From: DASSHC01 sp035693105
GTDB lineage: Bacteria > Chloroflexota > Chloroflexia > Thermomicrobiales > Thermomicrobiaceae
Assembly: GCA_035693105.1 (NCBI GenBank)
Contig: DASSHC010000070.1
Location: 1-8,779 of the forward strand
Direction of reading: 5' to 3'
Length of the DNA stretch: 8,779 nucleotides
The translations under genes and the position numbers were made by a program. The first letter of the stretch is position 1, and each line of letters begins with the position of its first letter. Under the pieces are notes generated by a model. The model saw nothing but the letters and a program-made list of their open reading frames with translations, was not told the origin of the DNA and searched no databases. Positions 1 through 5,588 of this stretch are shown one piece after another.

Positions 1-24
1 CTGGGAGAAGGGGAGCTCGCGACA

Positions 25-42
25 GGAACATCCGGATGTTCC
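25..42. repeat. Perfect 18-bp palindrome
   Basis: GGAACATCCGGATGTTCC reads identically on both strands with no central spacer. It sits inside the larger inverted repeat formed by 1-15 and 52-65, at the tip of that potential cruciform or stem. It could be the apex of a REP-type unit or a dimeric protein-binding site. Its position downstream of a gene, not upstream of one, makes an operator less likely. Confidence 0.6.
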
Positions 43-55
43 CCCAGCATTCTCC

Positions 56-77
56 CCTCTCCCAGCATTGGGAGAGG
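56..77 (-). terminator. Hairpin past the OsmC gene, possible transcript end
   Basis: A 9-bp perfect stem (CCTCTCCCA at 56-64, TGGGAGAGG at 69-77) closes a four-base GCAT loop, 34 bases beyond the OsmC stop codon in the direction of transcription. No run of T follows on the minus strand, so it is not a canonical intrinsic terminator. A role as mRNA 3'-end stabiliser or simply a repeat copy is equally possible. Confidence 0.35.
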
Positions 78-110
78 CTCCGTCCGGGCCGGGGGTGAGG
101 GCCCGTCCGG

Positions 111-629
111 CTAGGAGAGAGAACCCCCGTTCATGCTCACCTCGACCGGCGGCGGCTGGCGCAGGGTCTGGTAGACGACGCAGTAGCGCTCGGTCAGCTT
201 CAGGAGCGAGGCGAGCTGCTCCTCACCGGCCGGCGTGTCCAGCTCGAAGCGCAGGCGGATCTCCTTGAAGCCGACCGGCGCCTCCTTGCTGACGCCGAGC
301 GTGCCGCGGAAGTCGAGGTCGCCCTCAGCGTGGACGCGCCCGCCGCGGATCTCGATCCCCAGCGCGGTCGCCACCGCGCGCAGCGTGACGCCGGCGCAGG
401 CCACCAGCGCCTGCAGCAGCATGTCGCCCGAGCAGGCTTCCGATCCGCTGCCACCGGTCGCCGGGTGCAGCCCGGCTTCGACCGCGCCGTGGGGCGTGGC
501 GACGTGGCAGGTGATCGCCGTGCCGTCGAGCTTGCCGTCGGCGTGCAGCGTCAGCAGCGCCGACTCAGGGTCTTCGCGGTAGCGCGTCTTCAACGGCGCC
601 TGTAGCGCCCGCAGTTCCTCAGCTTGCAT
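111..629 (-). CDS. OsmC/Ohr-family thiol peroxidase-like protein
   Basis: The 172-residue product matches the OsmC fold family, cytoplasmic thiol-dependent peroxidases that reduce organic hydroperoxides or other oxidants. The two expected redox cysteines are visible. Cys78 lies at the start of the central helix (ALVACAGVTLRAVA, about 74-87), and Cys150 lies in the C-terminal helix (LTERYCVVYQTL, about 145-156). The Gly/Ser-rich stretch before Cys78 (about 59-69) matches the usual loop leading into the helix. The length is slightly above the typical 140-160 residues because of the N-terminal extension. The ATG is supported by AAGGAG at 637-642, seven bases upstream. The gene follows the hydrolase gene on the same strand with a 55-base gap, so the two are probably co-transcribed. 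Whether it belongs to the Ohr, OsmC or YhfA-like subgroup cannot be settled by eye, and its physiological substrate is unknown. Confidence 0.88.
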   Translation of the reverse strand: MQAEELRALQAPLKTRYREDPESALLTLHADGKLDGTAITCHVATPHGAVEAGLHPATGGSGSEACSGDMLLQALVACAGVTLRAVATALGIEIRGGRVHAEGDLDFRGTLGVSKEAPVGFKEIRLRFELDTPAGEEQLASLLKLTERYCVVYQTLRQPPPVEVSMNGGSLS

Positions 630-684
630 CGCTACGCTCCTTCAGCCAGGTCGGATCGTCCGGCGCATGGTAGCAGGCAGCCGG

Positions 685-1572
685 TCACATGCGCGTGGCG
701 ATCAGGTCGAGCATTTCGTCGATGTAGCTGATCGCCAGCAGGTGCCCCTCGCCAGGGAAGTAACGCGCTCGGCAGCGCGGGATGGACCCGGCCAGCGCGC
801 GGCCGAAGGCGATCGGCACCGTGACGTCCGCGTCGCCGTGCCAGAGGTGGACCTCGATCGGAATGTCTCGCGGCGAGAAGCCCCAGGGGCGCGCGTAGAG
901 GATGAGATCCCAGGCGACACCGCGCGGGCCCTGGTGGAAGGCCTCGGCGAAGTCGCGGCGCACGGCCGCGGCCGTCTTCGGCTGCCCCAGGAGCGCGATG
1001 TCCGCCGGCGCCACCTCGGCACACATCTGGGCGATCACATCCCCGCGGCGTGGGTCGGATTCGCGGGCGATGTGGCCCTGTGCCAGGCGGCACGTCAGGC
1101 GCGGCGCGCGACGAGCCAGGGCGATCTCAAGGCGCCGGCGGCGGGTCATGCCGCGCATGCCGCTGGTCGCGCCCGGGGTCTCCAGCGGCCCCATGCCGCT
1201 GATGATCCCGGCGAAGCTGATGCGCTCGGGCAGGCAGAGCGCGCAGGCGGCGACATAGGCCGCGCCGCCCGAGACCCCGGCCACCGCGAACGTCTCCAGC
1301 CCCAGCGCGCCGGTCAGCGCGGCGACATCCCGGGGCCAGTCGAGGAAGCGGCGCCCGGGCCGGAAGGTCGAGCGCCCGATGCCGGGCCGGTCGATGGCGA
1401 TGATGCGGACGCCGCGCGCCCGCGCCGGTTGGTCGGCGAAGGCGGACGAGAGGCGCGAGCCGGGGATGCCGTGGAAATAGAGAACCGGCCGTCCGGTGGG
1501 ATCGCCGTACTCGGCATAGCTCAGTTGACGCCCGTCGGGGAGCGCGACAGTCCGGACATCCTCTGCGTGCAT
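685..1572 (-). CDS. Alpha/beta hydrolase
   Basis: The 295-residue protein is a complete alpha/beta-hydrolase-fold enzyme. The HG oxyanion motif is HGIPGSR (34-40). The nucleophile elbow is GVSGG with Ser101 (99-103). The acid is probably Asp249 in HGDADVTVP (245-253), and the base is His277 in PGEGHLL (273-279). A lid region rich in Arg and Ala lies at about 128-215. No signal peptide or membrane segment is seen, so it should be cytoplasmic. The family includes esterases, epoxide and haloalkane hydrolases and C-C hydrolases; nothing visible fixes the substrate. The ATG at 1572 has only a weak purine-rich ribosome site (GGAAACGAG) upstream, so a slightly different start is possible. It is the first gene of a likely two-gene unit with the OsmC-family gene. 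It is transcribed divergently from the thiamine-diphosphate enzyme across a 138-base spacer. Confidence 0.88.
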   Translation of the reverse strand: MHAEDVRTVALPDGRQLSYAEYGDPTGRPVLYFHGIPGSRLSSAFADQPARARGVRIIAIDRPGIGRSTFRPGRRFLDWPRDVAALTGALGLETFAVAGVSGGAAYVAACALCLPERISFAGIISGMGPLETPGATSGMRGMTRRRRLEIALARRAPRLTCRLAQGHIARESDPRRGDVIAQMCAEVAPADIALLGQPKTAAAVRRDFAEAFHQGPRGVAWDLILYARPWGFSPRDIPIEVHLWHGDADVTVPIAFGRALAGSIPRCRARYFPGEGHLLAISYIDEMLDLIATRM

Positions 1573-1654
1573 GTGGTCAGACTCGTTTCCAGCTGCAATC
1601 GCGCGCCGGCGCCCGGCTCTGGACGGCGGGGCGCCGCTCGTCGTAGCCTACCAA

Positions 1655-1681
1655 CTGGAGTCGTCCCGGCGCGACTCCCAG
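1655..1681. promoter_or_regulatory. Inverted repeat in the leader of the thiamine-diphosphate enzyme gene
   Basis: CTGGAGTCG (1655-1663) is answered by CGACTCCCAG (1672-1681): a perfect 7-bp core (GGAGTCG/CGACTCC), an 8-base loop, and two further pairs past one bulged C. It ends 29 bases before the start codon at 1711, and lies in the 1573-1710 divergent spacer shared with the hydrolase gene. It could be an operator or an mRNA stem-loop. I see no convincing -35/-10 pair for either gene in that spacer, so its relation to transcription starts is unknown. Confidence 0.35.
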
Positions 1682-1697
1682 CCGGCGGTGTTCGATG

Positions 1698-1704
1698 AGG
1701 GGAG
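1698..1704 (+). promoter_or_regulatory. Ribosome binding site of the thiamine-diphosphate enzyme gene
   Basis: AGGGGAG sits six bases before the ATG at 1711 and fixes that start. The nearby upstream ATG at 1695 is in another frame. Confidence 0.75.
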
Positions 1705-1710
1705 CGACAG

Positions 1711-3411
1711 ATGCGCGGGGCGGACGTGATTGTTGAGATGCTGAAGGCCTACGGGGTCGACTACGTCTTTGGTGTCCCCGGCGACACCACCATGCCGCTC
1801 TACGACGCGCTCTACCAGGCGCGCGGCGAGATCAACCACGTGCTGGCGCGCGACGAGCGCTCGGCCAGCTTCATGGCCGACGCCTACGCCCGGCTGACCA
1901 ATCGGCCCGGCATCTGCGAGGGGCCGAGCGGCGGCGGCGCGACCTACATCGTGCCGGGCGTGGCCGAGGCCAACGGCTCATCGATTCCGGTGATCTGCTT
2001 CACCTCCGACAATCCGCTGCGCTGGGAGCACACCGGCGCGCTGACCGCCATCGATCAGGTCGCGCTGCTCAAGCCTGCTACCAAGTGGAACACCGCCGTC
2101 AAGCAGGCCGACCGGCTGCCCGATCTGCTCCGGCGCGCCTTTCGCGAGGCGACCAGCGGCCGGCCCGGAGCGGTGCACCTGTCGCTGCCGGAGGACGTGC
2201 TGGAGGCCGAGGTCGACGACCCGCGCATCTACGCCGAGGCCGCCTGCACCAGCTTCCCCAGCTACCGCACGCGCCCCAGCCGCAGCGAAACCGAGACGAT
2301 CTACCGCGCGCTGAGAGCGGCGCGCCGCCCGATGATCGTGGCCGGCGGCGGGGTGACCATCGCCCAGGGCGGCGAGGAGCTGGTCCGGCTGGCGGCGCTG
2401 CTGGAGATTCCGGTCGGTACGACCATCAACGGCAAGGGGAGCATGCCGGAGTACAGCCCCTGGAGCGTGGGCGTGATCGGCGGCAACGGCGGGCGGCCCT
2501 ACGCCAACCAGCTGATGCGCGAGGCCGACACCATCCTCTATCTCGGCACCAAGGTGAATTACCTGGCCACGCTCAACGGCACCATCCCGGCGCCGGGTGT
2601 CACGGTGCTCCAGATCGACGTCGATCCGAACGAGCTGGGCAACAACGTGCGCCTGAGCGCGGGGGCAGCGGCGGACGCGCGCGAGGCGCTGCGCGATCTG
2701 GTGGCGCTGGCCGAGTCGGACGCGGAGCAGTTGCTGGTGCGCGAGGTCAGCGCCGCCGAGCTGGAGCATCGCGCCACCGACTTCTGGCAGGGTTTTCAGG
2801 CCAAGGCCGCCGACGACAGCTTCCCGGTCAAGCCGCAGCGGATCATCGCGGCGCTGGAGGAGCTGCTGCCGGAGCGCGCGGTGATCGTGGCCGACCCCGG
2901 CACGATGACCCCCTTCACCGCGGCCAACTTCCGCGTGCACCAGACCGGACGCAGCGTGGTCATCCCGCGCGCCCACGGCGGGCTGGGCTACGCCCTGCCG
3001 GCCTCGGTCGGCGCGGCCTGCGCGCGCCCGGGCGAGCGCATCGTGGCGCTGATCGGTGACGGCAGCTTCGGCATGGCGGGCACCGAGCTGGAGACGGTCG
3101 GCCGGATGAACCTGCCGGTCACGTTCATCCAGTTCAGCAACGGCAGCTTCGGCTGGATCAAGATGCTGCAGAAGCTCTACTTCAGCGACCGCTACCACAA
3201 CGTCGACTTCACCAGCACGGTCGACTACGCCAGGGCGGCGACGGCGCTCGGCGTGCCGGGGGTGCGCGTGGAGCACGCCGATCAGCTCGGCGACGCCATC
3301 GCCGAGAGCCTGCGCGCCGACGGCCCGGTCTTCATCGACGTGCCGACCGAATCGGAGCTGGAGGAGACTCCCCCGGTCCACGCCTGGCAGCAGGCGTTAG
3401 GATTGGTGTAG
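1711..3411 (+). CDS. Thiamine-diphosphate-dependent enzyme, acetolactate synthase large-subunit-like
   Basis: The 566-residue protein has the three-domain layout of the acetolactate synthase/pyruvate decarboxylase superfamily. The N-terminal pyrimidine-binding domain (about 1-170) contains YVFGVPGDTTMPLYDAL and the cofactor-activating Glu49 in RDERSASFMADAYARL. The central domain (about 190-330) includes RPMIVAGGGV and IDVDPNELG. The C-terminal diphosphate-binding domain (about 370-550) has GLGYALPASVGAA and the Mg/thiamine-diphosphate motif from G449-D450-G451 to N477 (GDGSF through FSNGSFGW). No membrane or export signal is seen. The length is typical for acetolactate synthase catalytic subunits, but no regulatory subunit gene (ilvN/ilvH) or other branched-chain biosynthesis gene is adjacent. 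The central-domain signature (NGKGSMPE, then GGNGG) also differs from the usual acetolactate synthase pattern I recall. It may therefore act on another 2-oxo acid or acyl substrate (decarboxylase, carboligase or acetyltransferase). Superfamily assignment is secure; substrate is not. Confidence 0.9.
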   Translation: MRGADVIVEMLKAYGVDYVFGVPGDTTMPLYDALYQARGEINHVLARDERSASFMADAYARLTNRPGICEGPSGGGATYIVPGVAEANGSSIPVICFTSDNPLRWEHTGALTAIDQVALLKPATKWNTAVKQADRLPDLLRRAFREATSGRPGAVHLSLPEDVLEAEVDDPRIYAEAACTSFPSYRTRPSRSETETIYRALRAARRPMIVAGGGVTIAQGGEELVRLAALLEIPVGTTINGKGSMPEYSPWSVGVIGGNGGRPYANQLMREADTILYLGTKVNYLATLNGTIPAPGVTVLQIDVDPNELGNNVRLSAGAAADAREALRDLVALAESDAEQLLVREVSAAELEHRATDFWQGFQAKAADDSFPVKPQRIIAALEELLPERAVIVADPGTMTPFTAANFRVHQTGRSVVIPRAHGGLGYALPASVGAACARPGERIVALIGDGSFGMAGTELETVGRMNLPVTFIQFSNGSFGWIKMLQKLYFSDRYHNVDFTSTVDYARAATALGVPGVRVEHADQLGDAIAESLRADGPVFIDVPTESELEETPPVHAWQQALGLV

Positions 3412-3470
3412 CGGCAAATGGCAGCACGCGCCTGGAATTGACTTCGGTCACTGCGGCGATTTCGCTATAG

Positions 3471-3492
3471 GGGCAGACCACCGTGTCTGCCC
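3471..3492 (+). terminator. Hairpin downstream of the thiamine-diphosphate enzyme gene
   Basis: An 8-bp perfect stem (GGGCAGAC/GTCTGCCC) with a six-base loop starts 60 bases after the stop codon. No T-rich tract follows, so it could slow or end transcription only in a non-canonical way. It is also one copy of the repeated stem in the inverted-repeat element. Confidence 0.3.
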
Positions 3493-3566
3493 TGTTGCCC
3501 CTATGACTCGGCAACGGGGAATGGGCAGCAGCAGCGGCTTCGGTGAAAATGCATGCCAGGGCGGCG

Positions 3567-3590
3567 AGGGCAGACACAGGGGTCTGCCCT
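3567..3590 (-). terminator. Hairpin downstream of the DppC-type permease gene
   Basis: A 9-bp perfect stem (AGGGCAGAC/GTCTGCCCT) with a six-base loop lies 28 bases past the end of the transporter operon. It repeats the stem at 3471-3492. As there, no T-run follows on the transcribed strand, so terminator activity is only a possibility. Confidence 0.3.
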
Positions 3591-3618
3591 ACAGCGAACC
3601 ACCCTCGTCCGGCATGGA

Positions 3619-4560
3619 CTACACCTCGCTGACGTTGCGGACGTCGAGCGCGTCGCGCAGGCCGTCGCCGAGCAGGTTCATGCTGAGCACGGTGAAGCCG
3701 ATGGCCAGCCCGGGGAAGACCGCCAGCCACCAGGCCTGATGAATGAAGTTGCGGCTGTCGTTGAGCGCCTGCCCCCAGGTCGGAGTGGCCGGGTTGACGC
3801 CGAGCCCGAGGAAAGTCAGCCCGGTCTCCGTCAGGATGCCGAAGCCGACGACGAGGGTCATCTGGACGATGATCGGCGCCGCGACGTTCGGCAGCAGGTG
3901 GCGCAGCATGATCCGCCCATCGCGCACGCCGATCGCCCGTGCGGCCACCGCGAAATCGGACTCCCGCAGGCTAAGCACATCGCCGCGCACGATGCGTGCG
4001 AAGGCGACCATGTTGGAGATCGCGATCGCGATGATGATGTTCTTGGCGCCAGCGCCATAGATCGAGACCAGGCCCATGGCCAGCACGATGGCCGGGAAGG
4101 CCCAGATCAAATCCACGATACGCATGATCAGGTTGTCGATCCAGCCCAGATAGTAGCCCGCGACGATACCGGCCGCGACGCCGGCGATCATCGAAACCAG
4201 CGCCCCGATGATACCGATGCTGAACGAGATGCGGGTCCCGAGAATCACCCGGCTGAGCAAATCGTGGCCGAAGGAGTCCGTACCCATCGGATGATGCAGG
4301 CTAGGCGCCGCGAGCTGATCGAAACTGACGTCGTCCGCACCATACGGCGCGAGCAAGGGCCCGGCGATGGAGATGAACGCCAGCAAAACGACGAAGATCA
4401 GGCCGAGGAAGGCCTTCTTCTCGGACCTGATCCGTCGCCAGAACCGGCTCCCCTCGATGGAGCGTTGCCCGGCCAGATGGTCGAGCCGCTGCTCTGCGAC
4501 CGGCAGCTCCGCCGCTCCGGTAGCATTGACCAAGCGTTCAACCGATTTTTCATCAGCCAT
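3619..4560 (-). CDS. ABC transporter permease, DppC/OppC type
   Basis: This 313-residue inner-membrane protein is the second permease of a dipeptide/oligopeptide/nickel-type importer. A cytoplasmic N-terminal tail of about 48 residues precedes membrane helix 1 (about 50-72). The periplasmic family signature HPMGTDSFGHDLLSR follows at 90-104. Further helices lie near 113-137, 147-168, 172-190, 228-250 and 278-298. The ATPase-contacting EAA loop is at about 204-224 (AVAARAIGVRDGRIMLRHLL), and the C-terminus has the typical GDGLRDALD. The ATG at 4560 is preferred over a TTG at 4605: it overlaps the stop of the upstream permease by 8 bases (ATGGCTGA) and has AAGGA (4567-4571) six bases upstream. 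The TTG would create a 53-base overlap and lacks support. It is the last gene of the operon; no ATPase gene follows before the convergent neighbour. Confidence 0.93.
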   Translation of the reverse strand: MADEKSVERLVNATGAAELPVAEQRLDHLAGQRSIEGSRFWRRIRSEKKAFLGLIFVVLLAFISIAGPLLAPYGADDVSFDQLAAPSLHHPMGTDSFGHDLLSRVILGTRISFSIGIIGALVSMIAGVAAGIVAGYYLGWIDNLIMRIVDLIWAFPAIVLAMGLVSIYGAGAKNIIIAIAISNMVAFARIVRGDVLSLRESDFAVAARAIGVRDGRIMLRHLLPNVAAPIIVQMTLVVGFGILTETGLTFLGLGVNPATPTWGQALNDSRNFIHQAWWLAVFPGLAIGFTVLSMNLLGDGLRDALDVRNVSEV

Positions 4561-5497
4561 AGCGTATCCTTGGATCCAAGAACGTATACAGGATATCGAC
4601 CGCAAGATTCGCCAGCACGAAGACCATGGTGATCAGCAAGATCACGCCCTGCACGATGGGGTAATCCTTGGCGAAGATCGCGACGGTCAATAGCCGGCCG
4701 ATACCGCTGATCGCGAAGACCGTCTCGGTGATGACCAGGCCGCCGAGCAAGCCGGCCAGCGAAAGGCCGGCGACGGTGACGACCGGGATCAACGAGTTGC
4801 GCATCGCGTGCCCGAGCACGACGCGGCTCGCCGAGAGACCCTTCGCGCGCGCGGTGCGGATGTAGTCGCTCCCCATCGCCTCCAGCAGCCCGGCGCGCAC
4901 GAAGCGCATCAGGATGGCCGCCTCGCCGACGCCGGCGGCCAGGCCGGGAAGGATCAGGTGCTCGAACCAGGGCCAGACGCCCTTGCTCGGTGGGACGTAG
5001 CCAACCGACGGCAGCAGGCGGATCTGCACCGCGAAGATGAGGATGAAGACGATGCCGAACCAGAACGTCGGCAGGCTGATGCCGATGAAGGTCGAGATGC
5101 TGGCGACGTAGTCGAAGACGCTGTCGCGCTTGAGCGCCGCCAGCACGCCCATCGGCACCGCGACGATCACGCCGATCAGGAACCCGAGAATGGTGATCGA
5201 AAGCGTCTTGGGGAACGCGCTCTTGATCTGGGCCAGCACCGGCTGCTGAGTGTCGATCGACTTGCCCAGATCGCCGTGCAGAATCTCGCCCATCCACTTG
5301 ACGTACTGCACGTAGATGGGCTGGTCGAGGCCGAGGTTCTTGCGCAGTTGCGCCGCGGCCTCGGGCGTGTACTCGATGCCGAGCATCGCCGCGACCGGGT
5401 CGCCGGGAACCAGGCGCAGCATGAAGAAGACGACCGTCGTGCAGCCCCAGATGATGAAAACTGAGTAGATCAACCGGCGGATGATGTACTGCGTCAT
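4553..5497 (-). CDS. ABC transporter permease, DppB/OppB type
   Basis: The 314-residue integral membrane protein is the first permease of the same importer. The N-terminus shows the family pattern RRLIYSVFIIWGCTTVVFFM, with helix 1 at about 9-29, followed by RLVPGDPVAAMLG. The periplasmic region carries GLDQPIYVQYVKWMGEILHG (55-74) and the DLGKS motif. Further helices lie near 99-121, 133-157, 180-200, 236-258 and 282-303. The EAA loop that docks with the ATPase is at about 211-238 (DYIRTARAKGLSASRVVLGH onward). The protein ends in FLDPRIRYG, a hallmark of this subfamily. The ATG at 5497 has GAGGGG (5504-5509) six bases upstream. It overlaps the DppC-type gene by 8 bases, indicating translational coupling, and follows the lipoprotein gene after a 91-base spacer containing a hairpin. 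Confidence 0.94.
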   Translation of the reverse strand: MTQYIIRRLIYSVFIIWGCTTVVFFMLRLVPGDPVAAMLGIEYTPEAAAQLRKNLGLDQPIYVQYVKWMGEILHGDLGKSIDTQQPVLAQIKSAFPKTLSITILGFLIGVIVAVPMGVLAALKRDSVFDYVASISTFIGISLPTFWFGIVFILIFAVQIRLLPSVGYVPPSKGVWPWFEHLILPGLAAGVGEAAILMRFVRAGLLEAMGSDYIRTARAKGLSASRVVLGHAMRNSLIPVVTVAGLSLAGLLGGLVITETVFAISGIGRLLTVAIFAKDYPIVQGVILLITMVFVLANLAVDILYTFLDPRIRYG

Positions 5498-5538
5498 GAG
5501 GCGCCCCTCTGGTTCGAGATTCCCGAGGAGATGCGGAC

Positions 5539-5557
5539 GCGAGCTGTGTCAGCTCGC
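5539..5557 (-). promoter_or_regulatory. Stem-loop between the binding-protein and permease genes
   Basis: GCGAGCTG (5539-5546) and CAGCTCGC (5550-5557) form a perfect 8-bp stem around a three-base loop in the 91-base gap after the lipoprotein stop codon. No T-run follows, so full termination is not expected. In many binding-protein-dependent transporter operons a hairpin at this spot protects or partly ends the upstream transcript, so that the binding protein outnumbers the permeases. That role is inferred here from position only. Confidence 0.5.
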
Positions 5558-5588
5558 CGCCCGCTCCCCCGGCTCGGATCGGCGCTCG

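Larger units (their letters stand above)
1..110. repeat. Intergenic palindromic repeat cluster downstream of the OsmC gene
   Basis: This gene-free stretch is packed with symmetric sequence. Positions 1-15 (CTGGGAGAAGGGGAG) are the reverse complement of 52-65 apart from one extra A. Positions 25-42 form a perfect 18-bp palindrome. Positions 56-64 and 69-77 form a perfect 9-bp stem with a GCAT loop. The arm at 56-65 can pair either leftward with 1-10 or rightward with 69-77, so the two folds exclude each other. CCGTCCGG occurs twice, at 80-87 and 103-110. The CCTCTCCCA/TGGGAGAGG hairpin followed by a GGGGGTGAGGGC tail resembles dispersed intergenic repeats I recall from Chloroflexota and other genomes, but copy number cannot be judged from one window. 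It lies just past the OsmC stop codon and may act as a transcript end or mRNA-stabilising structure. The element may continue left of the window. Confidence 0.6.
3461..3598. repeat. 138-bp element with imperfect terminal inverted repeats
   Basis: The left end, TTCGCTATAGGGGCAGAC (3461-3478), is the reverse complement of the right end, GTCTGCCCTACAGCGAA (3582-3598), apart from one missing base and one substitution. Each end also folds on itself. On the left, GGGCAGAC (3471-3478) pairs with GTCTGCCC (3485-3492) over a six-base loop. On the right, AGGGCAGAC (3567-3575) pairs with GTCTGCCCT (3582-3590) over a six-base loop. A third smaller stem, GTTGCC (3494-3499) with GGCAAC (3510-3515), lies between them. 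There is no open frame of its own and no clear target-site duplication. This is the architecture of a paired REP unit or a very small non-autonomous inverted-repeat element. It fills most of the convergent spacer (3412-3618) between the thiamine-diphosphate enzyme and permease genes, so it may also help end both transcripts. Confidence 0.6.

Noticed and set aside
632..1093. Minus-strand frame of 153 codons inside the hydrolase gene
   Set aside because: Arg/Pro-rich translation without domain; lies almost wholly within the alternative-frame hydrolase whose catalytic His and Asp are encoded there.
1978..3381. A 467-codon minus-strand frame opposite the thiamine-diphosphate enzyme
   Set aside because: Low-complexity Arg/Ala/His/Gln-rich translation with no domain; the plus strand carries all thiamine-diphosphate motifs.
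3461..3598. Possible insertion-sequence remnant or CRISPR-like repeats
   Set aside because: No transposase fragment or target duplication, and only two copies of the repeat in inverted orientation, so neither an IS nor a CRISPR array is supported.
3332..3730. Minus-strand frame of 132 codons across the convergent spacer
   Set aside because: It overlaps the ends of two well-supported genes and crosses the inverted-repeat element; no ribosome site or domain.
4561..4605. Fifteen-residue N-terminal extension of the DppC-type permease from a TTG
   Set aside because: The ATG at 4560 has a good ribosome site and the classic 8-base ATGGCTGA coupling with the upstream stop.
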